From Verrucomicrobiia bacterium (GTDB lineage Bacteria > Verrucomicrobiota > Verrucomicrobiia > Limisphaerales > DSYF01), in NCBI GenBank assembly GCA_035765895.1, contig DASTWL010000043.1, forward strand, positions 1 to 38,079: a DNA stretch of 38,079 bases, written 5' to 3'. Positions 14,539 through 23,550 of the stretch are shown here, one piece after another. Position 1 is the stretch's first letter; every line of letters begins with the position of its first letter. The translations under genes were made by a program, and so were the position numbers. The notes under the pieces are model-generated. The model was not told the origin of the DNA and searched no databases. It was given only the letters and a program-made list of their open reading frames with translations.

Positions 14539-16638
14539 ATGTATTTTGGCGTCGATTATCATCCGGAGCAGTGGGTGTATCCCTACGGTGGCACCAAGGA
14601 GAATCCCGAATCGGAATGGGAAAATGATGTGGAGATGATGGCGGCCGCCGGCGTCAACGCGGTGCGTCTCGGCGAATTTGTCTGGGGTTTGTGCGAACGC
14701 GAACCGGGCAAGTATGATTTCGCGTGGCTGCGGCGCGTGATGGATTTGCTGGGCAAATCCGGCATCAAAATCATTCTCGCCACGCCGACGGCGGCCCCGC
14801 CGATCTGGATGGCGCGCAAACATCCGGAAATCCTGCCGATCGATGAAAACGGCCTCGTCAAACACGAAGGCACCCGGCGGGCCGTCTGCCTGAACAGCGA
14901 GGTGTTTTGGAACTACTCCCGCGCGATTGTCGAGAACATGGCCAAGGCGCTGGGCGATCACCCCGACCTCATCGCGTGGCAAATTGACAACGGCATCGGC
15001 GGCAATTTCACCGAGGCCTCCTTCAACGAGGACACCCGGCGCGACTGGCATCTGTGGCTCGAAGCCAAGTATGAGACGGTCGAAAAACTCAACGAACAAT
15101 TGGGCTTGCGCCATTGGGGGCAGGTGGTTTCCGACATCAAGCAGGTGCCCATGCCCATGAAGGCGCCGGCCGTGCACAACCCGGCGCTCGTGCTGGATTG
15201 GAACCGGTTTTGCAGCGATACGATCGTGCAGTTCATCAAGATGCAGGCAGACATCCTGCGGCCGCTGACGCCGAACTGCCCCATCACCACCAACCTGCGC
15301 GCCTTGCGTCATAAATTCGACCACTTCGACATGGCCGAGGTGCTCGACTTCGTCTCCATCGAAGGCACGGCCGCGGTCCGCGCGAATTCCGCGGAACTGG
15401 CCTGCGAGATGGACATGCTCCGGTCACTGAAAAAGGACGGAGTCCGGTCGCCCGACGGCGGCTGTGGTTTCTGGGTGATGGAACACAAGGCGGGCAACGT
15501 TTCCTGGCAGGACGTGAATTCCCTGGTGCGTCCCGGCGTGTTGCGGCTCTTCACCTACCAGCTCATTTCCCGGGGTGCGGATTCCATCCTGTTTTTCCGG
15601 TGGCGCCAGCCGCGGTTTGGCGCGGAGAAGTTCCATGGCGCCGTGGTGCCGCATGCGGCGCGCAAGAACGGCCGGGTTTACCGCGAGGTTAGTCAGATTG
15701 GCGAGGAACTGAAACTACTGGCGCCGGCGTTGCACGGGTCGAAGGTCAAACCGGAAGTCTGCATCCTTTACACGCACGACAACGACTGGACCCTGCAACT
15801 GCCGCAACAGCCGAACAAGTATTTCAACCTGCGCGAGCATATTCAGCTGTTTTACAGCGCATTTCACGACAAGAACATCGGCGTCGATTTTGCCCGGCCC
15901 ACGGAAGATTTGTCGCGTTACCGGCTGGTGATCGCACCGTCGCTGCAATTGCTCCGCGGCGCCGAGGCGGACATGATGAAGCTCTACGTCCAGAACGGCG
16001 GCACGCTGGTGGGGACGTTCAGCACCGGACTGGTGGACGAGCACCACATCGCGTCCGACAACGGCTATCCCCACGACCTGATGGACGTGTTTGGCCTGGA
16101 AGTCACCGAGTTCGACATGCTCCCACCGGGCGAGGAAAATCATCTGACGTTCAAGGGGGCCTTTCCGACCAGTCACCTGCATCCGGCCAAGCTGTGGTGC
16201 GATTTGATCGAGCCCAAGGAGTGCCAGGTGCTGGCGTCGTATTCGCGCGATTTCTACGCCGGCAAACCGGCCATGACGATGAACACCTTCGGCCTGGGCA
16301 AGGCGATTTACATCGGCACCCTGAGCCACCAGCACTTTTACTCGGATCTGGTCACCTGGCTGCGCCAGCTCTGCAATCTGCATCCGCTGCTCAAGGTTCC
16401 CGAAAGCGTGGAAGTCAGCATGCGCGAGAAGGAGGGCTCGCGGATTCATTTCCTGCTCAACCACAAACCCTCCTCAGTCCGGGTGCAATTCTACAAGCCC
16501 ATGCACGATCTGCTCACGGGATCCAGCATCGTGGGCAATCACGACCTGCCGCCGCACGGCGTGCTGGTGCTGGACGAGCGGGTTGAACCAAAACCTGAAG
16601 CGGCGCCCGTCACGGCGCAGGCACCAGTCGCGGCTTGA
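14539..16638 (+). CDS. Glycoside hydrolase family 42 (beta-galactosidase-like) lacking the acid/base Glu
   Basis: 699 residues from the ATG at 14539. The longer open frame back to 13222 is a shadow of the PurD-like gene. The start MYFGVDYHPEQWVYP, the (beta/alpha)8 barrel with GVNAVRLGEFVWGLCEREPG and ATPTAAPPIWMARKHPEILP, the trimerisation/Rossmann-like domain (CILYTHDNDW, NGGTLVGTFSTGLVDEHH) and the small C-terminal beta domain follow GH42 order and length. The nucleophile Glu315 is present (VMEHKAGNVSW). The acid/base position, normally Glu in W-x-x-DNE, is Gly152 (WQIDNGIGG, codon GGC at 14992-14994). There is no signal peptide, so it is cytoplasmic. The C-terminal tail is Pro/Ala-rich. 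Activity on beta-galactosides is doubtful without the acid/base residue. Confidence 0.88.
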   Translation: MYFGVDYHPEQWVYPYGGTKENPESEWENDVEMMAAAGVNAVRLGEFVWGLCEREPGKYDFAWLRRVMDLLGKSGIKIILATPTAAPPIWMARKHPEILPIDENGLVKHEGTRRAVCLNSEVFWNYSRAIVENMAKALGDHPDLIAWQIDNGIGGNFTEASFNEDTRRDWHLWLEAKYETVEKLNEQLGLRHWGQVVSDIKQVPMPMKAPAVHNPALVLDWNRFCSDTIVQFIKMQADILRPLTPNCPITTNLRALRHKFDHFDMAEVLDFVSIEGTAAVRANSAELACEMDMLRSLKKDGVRSPDGGCGFWVMEHKAGNVSWQDVNSLVRPGVLRLFTYQLISRGADSILFFRWRQPRFGAEKFHGAVVPHAARKNGRVYREVSQIGEELKLLAPALHGSKVKPEVCILYTHDNDWTLQLPQQPNKYFNLREHIQLFYSAFHDKNIGVDFARPTEDLSRYRLVIAPSLQLLRGAEADMMKLYVQNGGTLVGTFSTGLVDEHHIASDNGYPHDLMDVFGLEVTEFDMLPPGEENHLTFKGAFPTSHLHPAKLWCDLIEPKECQVLASYSRDFYAGKPAMTMNTFGLGKAIYIGTLSHQHFYSDLVTWLRQLCNLHPLLKVPESVEVSMREKEGSRIHFLLNHKPSSVRVQFYKPMHDLLTGSSIVGNHDLPPHGVLVLDERVEPKPEAAPVTAQAPVAA

Positions 16639-16691
16639 GCTTTGCTCCGCGCCGTGGCAAGAGGATACTCGCCGGGGTTGCCCGGACCGCG

Positions 16692-17111
16692 ATGATTCCG
16701 CTTCCTCCCAGACGCATACCGCCCTTGGGGCCGGGCAAACGCCCGGCGCGTCAACGGGTGCTGGCGCAATGGCGGGGAGTGGATCTCGTGCCGCTGGAGC
16801 GAGCGCAGGCGGATACCGCCAAATCTGCCGCCCAGGTGCTGCCCAAGGTGCTGCACGAACAATTGCGGCTGGGCCGTCGCCAGGCCGAGGCCGAAATCGT
16901 CAAAGTCTGGAATTCCCTGAAACTGCTGGACCCCGTTCTGATGGCGCACGGCCAGCCGACGGGCTTGAATCAAAACGGAACCCTGTTTGTGACCGTCAGC
17001 AACAGCGCGGCGCTCATGGAATTTAAATACCACCAGCGCAAGATCCTCGAACGCCTGCAACACAGCTTCGGCAAGGATCTGGTCGCGCGCATTTCGTTCC
17101 GGGTGGGCTGA
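16692..17111 (+). CDS. DciA/DUF721 family protein
   Basis: 139 residues from the ATG at 16692; a TTG at 16635 in the same frame overlaps the GH42 stop and is less likely. The C-terminal half fits DUF721: VKVWNSLKLLDPVLMAHGQP (W-x10-x-H), GTLFVTVSNSAALMEFKYHQ (L-V-V-S-x-W/A-x-EL) and ILERLQHSFGKDLVARISFR. DciA-type members load the replicative DnaB helicase in bacteria that lack DnaC. The role here is inferred from the family. The N-terminal 50 residues are basic and Pro-rich, as expected for the DNA- or helicase-contacting region. It is about 50 bp after GH42 and may be read through from it. Confidence 0.75.
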   Translation: MIPLPPRRIPPLGPGKRPARQRVLAQWRGVDLVPLERAQADTAKSAAQVLPKVLHEQLRLGRRQAEAEIVKVWNSLKLLDPVLMAHGQPTGLNQNGTLFVTVSNSAALMEFKYHQRKILERLQHSFGKDLVARISFRVG

Positions 17112-17185
17112 CCTGATTTGCCGGCGCCCCCCGCAAATCTAGTGGACGACGCGCCGCTTCTGGGCAAGCTTCCTCAGCACAACCA

Positions 17186-17761
17186 ATGATGACTATGAAA
17201 GCCTGCTTTTGTTCCGTCGTGGCGGTTGCCTTGACCGCATTTTCCGTGCATGCCGATCCGGCTACCATCGCCAAGCAACGTGCCAAGGAAGTCGTTCGGG
17301 AAAACAACGTGCGCCAGGGGATTGGCGCGCCGGCGGCGGCCGCCGCGCGTCCCGCCGTGCCCCCGCCCCAACGGGCCGATCCGGTTGGTAAACTCAAGGC
17401 CGACTTGGCGGCCATTACCAGTAGCGCCAGTGTTTCCGCGGAACTTAAGGCGCAATTGCCACATGATTTGCTCGCCTGTGCCCGCGGCAGTCGCAAGCCG
17501 GCAACCGCCACCGTCGAGAAGTTTGCCAACAGCCTGAGCGCGGCCTTGACCGGCAAGGGGCTGACCGCGTCCGTGCAGTCCCGGCTCGCCAACGACATCA
17601 ACCTGACCTTCAACAGTGCCAGCCTTTCCGTCCAGCGCACGGGCGAAGTAGGCGATGACGTGCAGGCGATTTTGCAGACGGCCGGCCTCAGCCGTGCGGC
17701 TGCCGTGGACGTGGTGGCGGATTTAAAGGCGATTGCTGCCGAGTTGCAGGGCGCCCGTTGA
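17186..17761 (+). CDS. Exported protein of unknown function
   Basis: 191 residues from ATG at 17186 (ATG at 17195 also possible). A signal peptide is clear, MKACFCSVVAVALTAFSVHA, with cleavage probably after VHA. The mature part has a Lys/Arg segment, an Ala/Pro-rich linker (APAAAAARPAVPPPQ, about 48-62) and then about 125 residues that look helical, with repeated Leu/Ala spacing (KLKADLAAITSSASVSAELK and VEKFANSLSAALTGKG). I recognise no domain. It sits alone between the DciA-like gene and yacG, separated from the former by 74 bp. Confidence 0.7.
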   Translation: MMTMKACFCSVVAVALTAFSVHADPATIAKQRAKEVVRENNVRQGIGAPAAAAARPAVPPPQRADPVGKLKADLAAITSSASVSAELKAQLPHDLLACARGSRKPATATVEKFANSLSAALTGKGLTASVQSRLANDINLTFNSASLSVQRTGEVGDDVQAILQTAGLSRAAAVDVVADLKAIAAELQGAR

Positions 17762-17788
17762 AGCCGGCCGGTGAAGCTTTCTGCGCGC

Positions 17789-18013
17789 ATGCCTCAACCG
17801 CGGACAGTGCGATGCCCCACCTGCCGGAAGGTGGGCGATTGGTTTGGCGGCGAATACGGGCCGTTTTGTTCCCGGCGCTGCCGGCTGATTGATATGGGCA
17901 AATGGCTGGGCGAGGAGCACGCCATTTCGGAGCCGCTCAAGCCCGGGCATTTCGCCGGTTACGCTGATCTGCCGCCTGGCGTGGACCCCGACCGGCCGGA
18001 GGAGGGCTGCTGA
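17789..18013 (+). CDS. yacG: DNA gyrase inhibitor YacG-type zinc protein
   Basis: 74 residues from the ATG at 17789; a GTG at 17771 is possible. The sole domain is the YacG zinc ribbon RCPTCRK, then [19 protein letters not shown]. The second pair is FCSxRC, and the RLIDMGKWL helix is the family signature. YacG binds GyrB and inhibits gyrase in E. coli. The C-terminus is acidic and Pro-rich. It is followed 58 bp later by msrA. Confidence 0.88.
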   Translation: MPQPRTVRCPTCRKVGDWFGGEYGPFCSRRCRLIDMGKWLGEEHAISEPLKPGHFAGYADLPPGVDPDRPEEGC

Positions 18014-18071
18014 TTTTTGCCTTTGCCATTTTTTCCGTTAGGTTGCGGGGTGGTTGGGCGACCAACGGAAT

Positions 18072-18692
18072 ATGACCAACATGCAACGGACTGTGATCAT
18101 CGCCTTGTCGTGCGGGCTCCTCTTGGGCAGCGTGGGCGGGGCATTCTCTTCATCCATGAATACCAACAAGACGGAACTGGCGACTTTTGGGGGCGGCTGT
18201 TTTTGGTGCCTTGAGGCCTGCTTTCAACTCGTCCCCGGCGTGAAGGCCGTCACGAGCGGTTACGCCGGCGGCACCAAGGACAATCCCACCTATCAGGAAG
18301 TCTGCACCGGCAACACCGGCCACGCCGAGGTGGTCCAGATCGAATACGATCCGGCCGTCATCAGCTACGAGCAGTTGCTGCAAAAATTCTGGGAGGTGCA
18401 TGATCCCACCACGTTGAACCGGCAGGGCAACGACGTGGGCACGCAGTATCGCTCGATCATTCTCTGCCGGAACGAGGCGCAGAAGGAGGCCGCCGAGAAG
18501 TCCAAGGCCGAGGCGCAAAAGGAACTCAGCCGCCCCATTGTCACGCAGATTGCGCCGCTGAAAAAATTCTGGCCGGCGGAGGCGTATCATCAGAATTACT
18601 TCCGCAACCATCCGGAGCAGGGCTACTGTCAGCTGGTCATCCGGCCCAAGGTGGACAAGCTGGAGAAGAAGCTCAAGGCGGAGCAGAAGTGA
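18072..18692 (+). CDS. msrA: Peptide-methionine (S)-S-oxide reductase, exported
   Basis: 206 residues from the ATG at 18072 (alternative ATG at 18081). Catalytic motif GGGCFWCLEACF with nucleophilic Cys43, then GVKAVTSGYAGG, NTGHAEVVQIEYDP, FWEVHDPTTLNRQGNDVGTQ and AEAYHQNYF, all standard MsrA. A likely resolving Cys is in EQGYCQLVI near the C-terminus. The N-terminal MQRTVIIALSCGLLLGSVGG is a signal peptide or anchor, so this enzyme repairs oxidised methionine in exported proteins and needs an extracytoplasmic reductant, not visible here. It is convergent with gapA across a terminator. Confidence 0.95.
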   Translation: MTNMQRTVIIALSCGLLLGSVGGAFSSSMNTNKTELATFGGGCFWCLEACFQLVPGVKAVTSGYAGGTKDNPTYQEVCTGNTGHAEVVQIEYDPAVISYEQLLQKFWEVHDPTTLNRQGNDVGTQYRSIILCRNEAQKEAAEKSKAEAQKELSRPIVTQIAPLKKFWPAEAYHQNYFRNHPEQGYCQLVIRPKVDKLEKKLKAEQK

Positions 18693-18764
18693 TCCGTGCT
18701 TTGCGAGCCTGATGTGAAGCGTCTCCGGCCTCGTTCACGCCGTTATAGCAGTTTCATAAATACT

Positions 18765-18871
18765 GTAGCCGTCCTGACGGCAGCAGCCCCTCGCCCCGTC
18801 CCTCGCCCCATCCGATGGGGAGAGGGTGGCTGAAGGCCGGGTGAGGGGCCGGTGAATAACCCGACGGCTAC
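18765..18871. repeat. Compound palindromic intergenic element
   Basis: Outer arms GTAGCCGTC (18765-18773) and GACGGCTAC (18863-18871) enclose further inverted segments: GCCCCTCGCCC near 18786 against GGGTGAGGGGC near 18839, and a central hairpin CCCTCGCCCCAT/ATGGGGAGAGGG around 18800-18826. The internal CCTCGCCCC motif is also directly repeated (18789-18796 and 18801-18809 region). This nested architecture resembles REP/BIME-type dispersed repeats. Only one copy is in the window, so its dispersion is untested. Confidence 0.5.
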
Positions 18872-18896
18872 GACATTTTTTAAACCGCTCTAAAGC

Positions 18897-18934
18897 AAAA
18901 ACGGCGGCCCGTTTCCGGGCCGCCGTTTTGTTTT
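18897..18934. terminator. Bidirectional terminator between msrA and gapA
   Basis: A perfect 14-bp stem (18898-18911 with 18916-18929, AAAACGGCGGCCCG/CGGGCCGCCGTTTT) has a TTTC loop. It is flanked by TTTTGTTTT on the plus strand and TTTTTGC on the minus strand, so it can stop both convergent genes. Confidence 0.92.
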
Positions 18935-18946
18935 GGGAGATTTGCC

Positions 18947-20038
<1,092 letters not shown>

Positions 20039-20211
20039 TCAAAACCGGGCCGGGCGTTGAACCGCGCCAAGTCCGGTCAGCCGGGGAATCTAGGGCAATA
20101 ACCGTTCAATGCCGAACAATTTTTGAGTTTTTCTGCTCCTATTTTGACAATTTTCCGTCCGGTCCGACAGTGAAAGGGGGCGGAGGAACTGCCTGTAATC
20201 CGGTTGGCATT

Positions 20212-21348
20212 ATGGAAACCATCAGTCCGGCAAAGACCACCTTGGCCGAAGTGCTCGCGGCACATGCGGCGCCGGGGCAATTGTTCCGGCTGGAGGACGG
20301 GAAGGTGCGGTGCGTGGCGTGCGGGCACCGCTGTTTGATCGCGCCCGGGCGCCACGGCATCTGTCGCGTGCGCTTCAACCACGAGGGTCAGTTGCGCGTG
20401 CCGTTCGGCTACGTGGCCGCGCTGGCATCGGATCCGGTGGAGAAGAAGCCATTCAACCATGTCCTGCCGGGAACGGATGCGCTGACGTTCGGCATGCTGG
20501 GCTGCGATTTTCATTGCGCGTATTGCCAGAACTGGGTGACGAGCCAGGCCTTGCGCGACACGGCGGCAGTGGCGCCCATCCGCGAAGTTTCCGCCCCGCA
20601 ACTCGTGCGGTCTGCGCAGCAAACAGGCGCGCGCCTGGTCGTCTCAAGCTATAACGAACCATTGATCACCGCGGAATGGGCCGCGACGGTATTCCGCGAG
20701 GCGGCTCCCGCCGGATTGTTGTGTGCCTTTGTGTCCAACGGCAACGCGACAGCCGAGGCGCTCGACTTTCTTAAACCCTGGCTGCGCGCCTGCAAAATTG
20801 ATCTGAAAAGTTTCAACGACCGCCGTTATCGGGAACTGGGCGGAACGCTGGAGCACGTTTGCGCCGGCATCCGGATGGTGCACGAACGCGGCATCTGGCT
20901 GGAAATTGTCACGCTGCTGATTACTGGTTTCAACGATGACGAGGCGGAACTGCGCGAGATGGTGCGCTTCCTGGCGGGGGTGGACCGCAACATTCCCTGG
21001 CACGTGACAGCGTTTCATCCCGATTACAAAATGACGGATGTGCCGGCGACCACGGCACGGCAACTGGTGCGCGCGGCGGAAATTGGCGTGGAAGAAGGAC
21101 TGCGGTTTGTTTATGCCGGCAACGCGCCCGGCCACGTGGGCGATTGGGAAAACACGCGTTGTCCCGAGTGTCAGACGACTTTGATTGAGCGGCATGGTTA
21201 CGCCGTTCGCGCGTATCGGCTGACGCCCGGGGGACGTTGTCCACATTGCGGTGCGGGCATTCCGGGCATCTGGCATCCGGGCGGCGCTGCGGATGTGCCG
21301 GCGGGCAATTTTTACAGCCGTGTGCCGCGGCGGGTGGCGATTTCGTGA
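20212..21348 (+). CDS. amrS: AmmeMemoRadiSam system radical SAM enzyme
   Basis: 378 residues from the ATG at 20212; a GTG at 20170 in frame gives an unlikely Gly-rich extension. The radical SAM motif is GCDFHCAYCQNW (Cys98, Cys102, Cys105). An upstream Cys cluster CVACGHRCLIAPGRHGICRV (residues 34-51) and a C-terminal zinc-ribbon-like part (RCPECQTTLIERHGY and RCPHCGAGIPGIW) match this family, which is distantly related to pyruvate-formate-lyase activases. SYNEPLITAEW and CKIDLKSFND are the usual SAM-barrel segments. Its chemical role is not established. It overlaps the Memo gene (TGATG), so the two are translationally coupled. Confidence 0.9.
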   Translation: METISPAKTTLAEVLAAHAAPGQLFRLEDGKVRCVACGHRCLIAPGRHGICRVRFNHEGQLRVPFGYVAALASDPVEKKPFNHVLPGTDALTFGMLGCDFHCAYCQNWVTSQALRDTAAVAPIREVSAPQLVRSAQQTGARLVVSSYNEPLITAEWAATVFREAAPAGLLCAFVSNGNATAEALDFLKPWLRACKIDLKSFNDRRYRELGGTLEHVCAGIRMVHERGIWLEIVTLLITGFNDDEAELREMVRFLAGVDRNIPWHVTAFHPDYKMTDVPATTARQLVRAAEIGVEEGLRFVYAGNAPGHVGDWENTRCPECQTTLIERHGYAVRAYRLTPGGRCPHCGAGIPGIWHPGGAADVPAGNFYSRVPRRVAIS

Positions 21349-22163
21349 TGAACATGAGTGCGTGCCAGTTCAAAAAAGTGCGGTCGCCCGCCTTTGCGGG
21401 CTCGTTTTACCCGGCGGTGGCCGAGGATTTACGGCAGTTGGTGCAATTCTGCCTCGCCGGTGGCACGCGCCGCGCGATCGGCGGTTCCTACAAGGCGTTT
21501 GTGCTGCCCCACGCGGGTTTCATTTACTCGGGGCCCGTGGCGGGTTCCGGTTACCTCTGCCTTGAGGCCGACCGGGAGCAGGTCAAACGCGTGATTTTGC
21601 TGGGGCCTTCACACCGGTTGGGTTTTGCCGGACTGGCAGTCAGTGAGGCCAGCGCCTTCGCCACGCCGTTGGGTGAGGTGCCGGTGGATTTGGACGCTGT
21701 GGGTGAGCTGCTGGCGTTGCCCCAAGTGCGCCTGCTGGAAGCCGCCCACAAACACGAACATTCCCTGGAAGTGCATTTGCCCTTCCTGCAAGTGGTCCTC
21801 GCGGGCTTCCAACTCGTCCCGCTGGTGGTGGGCGACGCCAGCGAGAGCGAAGTGGCGGCCGTGCTCGAAAAATTGTGGGGCGGGCCCGAAACGCGCGTCA
21901 TCGTCAGCTCGGATTTAAGTCACTACCACGATTACACGCTGGCCCGGCGGCTCGATGCCGAAACGGCCACGCGCATTGAGGATCTGCTGCCCGTGGCGCC
22001 CGACCAGGCCTGTGGCGCCATGCCCCTCAATGGCATGCTGCGCGCCGCCCGTCAGCATCGCCTGGCGGCGCACACCATCGATCTTCGCAACTCGGGTGAC
22101 ACGGCGGGCGGCCGCGACCGCGTGGTTGGTTACGGCGCATTTGTATTCGGTGCCGGGCGCTGA
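21348..22163 (+). CDS. amrB: AmmeMemoRadiSam system protein B (Memo family)
   Basis: 271 residues from the ATG at 21348, whose A is the last base of the amrS stop TGA. The Memo fold relates to extradiol dioxygenases. Putative metal-binding His residues are in VLPHAGFIYSGP, LLGPSHRLGF and KHEHSLEVHLPFLQ, and the VSSDLSHYHDY motif follows. The C-terminus DRVVGYGAFVFG is typical. It partners AmrS; the third member of the named system, the AMMECR1 domain, is neither fused nor adjacent. The gene is convergent with secG. Confidence 0.9.
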   Translation: MNMSACQFKKVRSPAFAGSFYPAVAEDLRQLVQFCLAGGTRRAIGGSYKAFVLPHAGFIYSGPVAGSGYLCLEADREQVKRVILLGPSHRLGFAGLAVSEASAFATPLGEVPVDLDAVGELLALPQVRLLEAAHKHEHSLEVHLPFLQVVLAGFQLVPLVVGDASESEVAAVLEKLWGGPETRVIVSSDLSHYHDYTLARRLDAETATRIEDLLPVAPDQACGAMPLNGMLRAARQHRLAAHTIDLRNSGDTAGGRDRVVGYGAFVFGAGR

Positions 22164-22202
22164 TCTTGGTTCCTTGCGCCGTTTCCGCGACTTTCTGCGC
22201 AA

Positions 22203-22233
22203 CAAAAACGCCCTTCGCTCTGGCCGAAGGGCG
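22203..22233 (-). terminator. Terminator of the pgk-tpiA-secG operon
   Basis: A 9-bp stem CGCCCTTCG/CGAAGGGCG (22209-22217 with 22225-22233) has a 7-nt loop and is followed on the minus strand by TTTTTGTT. It lies 25 bp after the secG stop. Confidence 0.85.
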
Positions 22234-22257
22234 CGGGTGAAACTTTGTGGTGACCGT

Positions 22258-22701
22258 TTACTTCGTCGCGGCGGGCGCGGCCGTGGCATTGGCCGGAGCG
22301 GCGGTATTCGTGGCGTTGGCGGCCGTGGTTGACATCAGCGGAGCTGGCGTGGCTGCGGGAGCGGTGCTGGCCGGGCTGCTCGGCGTCGCCGCCGGAGTGG
22401 CGCCCTGCTGCACCTGCTGTTCAACGGCGCGTTGGAAGGTGCTCGTGGTGCGCCTCGAATTGAAATGGTTCTGCAAAATGCCCACCAACAGCGCCAGCAC
22501 GAAGAAGGAGATGGCCGCGTATTTCGTGGCCTTCGTCAATACGGTGCCGGAGCCGGCGCCAAACAGCGCGTCCGTGGCGCCGCCGCCAAAGGCCACCCCA
22601 ATGCCCGCCTCTTTTTTCGGCAGTTGAATGAGCACGAGCAAAATCAGCGCGATGCAGATCAGCACCAGGACGAACGTCAACAGACCAATAATAAATGCCA
22701 T
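22258..22701 (-). CDS. secG: Preprotein translocase subunit SecG
   Basis: 147 residues. Two membrane helices (IIGLLTFVLVLICIALILLV and AAISFFVLALLVGILQNHF) flank the conserved loop QLPKKEAGIGVAFGGGATDALFGAGSGTVLTKAT, the SecG signature. It assists SecYE in protein export. The last 65 residues are an Ala/Thr/Pro-rich low-complexity tail (TPAATPSSPASTAPAATPAP), longer than in E. coli SecG. It is 25 bp downstream of tpiA, a common neighbourhood for secG. The AAGG of TAAGGTTTTATG is a weak ribosome binding site. Confidence 0.93.
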   Translation of the reverse strand: MAFIIGLLTFVLVLICIALILLVLIQLPKKEAGIGVAFGGGATDALFGAGSGTVLTKATKYAAISFFVLALLVGILQNHFNSRRTTSTFQRAVEQQVQQGATPAATPSSPASTAPAATPAPLMSTTAANATNTAAPANATAAPAATK

Positions 22702-22726
22702 AAAACCTTAGTTTGATTGAACTCAG

Positions 22727-23491
22727 TTAGATTGAGTTGCGGATTATATCAGCAAAGCTGCGGGCTTCAAGACTTGCTCCACCGACGAGTGCGCCATCCA
22801 CATCCGGCTGGCTCATCAACTCCTTGGCGTTGTTGGGTTTGACGCTGCCGCCGTATTGAATGCGAACCTTCTTCGCCGTGGCTTCGTCGAACATGCTGAC
22901 GAGCACCTTGCGGATGAACGCGTGCGCGTCCTGCGCCTGTTGGGTGGTGGCGGTTTTGCCCGTGCCGATGGCCCAAACCGGCTCGTAGGCCAGAACGGTT
23001 TCCACCATTTGCTCCTTGGTCAAACCGGCGAGGCTGCCGCGCACCTGCGTCTCCAGCACTTTTTCCGTCAGGTTGCCTTCGCGTTCGGCCAGCGTTTCAC
23101 CGATGCAAACGATGGGCTTGAGCGCGGCGGCGTGCACGGCCGCAGCTTTCTTGGCAATCAACGCATCGCTTTCCTTCTGGTATTGGCGGCGTTCGCTGTG
23201 GCCGAGGATCACATAGCGCACGGAGAATTCCTTGAGCATCACTGCGGCGATTTCGCCCGTGAAGGCACCCACGCCGTTCTCGCTCATGTTCTGTGCGCCC
23301 AGGCGGATGTTGGAGTCCAGAATGGCCTTGGACACGGACTCCAGCGCCGTGTAAGGCGGGCAGACGACGATGTCCACTTCCTTCACGCTGGCGAGTTCGC
23401 GCTTGAGGTCGTTCACGAGGGTCAGCGCCTCGGCGACCGTCTTGTTCATCTTCCAGTTGCCGGCGATGATGAGTTTACGTTCCTTGTTCAT
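22727..23491 (-). CDS. tpiA: Triosephosphate isomerase
   Basis: 254 residues from the ATG at 23491; an ATG seven codons upstream is less likely because the family starts at RKLIIAGNWKMNK. Catalytic Asn12 and Lys14 are in AGNWKMNK, the His in YVILGHSERR, and the Glu in VLAYEPVWAIGTGK, followed by the RIQYGGSVKPNNA phosphate loop and DGALVGGASL. It interconverts dihydroxyacetone phosphate and glyceraldehyde-3-phosphate. It is between pgk (59 bp upstream) and secG, in one presumed operon. Confidence 0.97.
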   Translation of the reverse strand: MNKERKLIIAGNWKMNKTVAEALTLVNDLKRELASVKEVDIVVCPPYTALESVSKAILDSNIRLGAQNMSENGVGAFTGEIAAVMLKEFSVRYVILGHSERRQYQKESDALIAKKAAAVHAAALKPIVCIGETLAEREGNLTEKVLETQVRGSLAGLTKEQMVETVLAYEPVWAIGTGKTATTQQAQDAHAFIRKVLVSMFDEATAKKVRIQYGGSVKPNNAKELMSQPDVDGALVGGASLEARSFADIIRNSI

Positions 23492-23550
23492 GTGATTCGT
23501 GAATGGTTGCACCGTGAACCGCCGCCGCGGGGCAACGGTTCAACGTAGAT

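Noticed and set aside
20131-20170. TTGACA near 20143 as the amrS promoter
   Set aside because: No -10 hexamer lies at 16-18 bp; the corresponding sequence is GC-rich.
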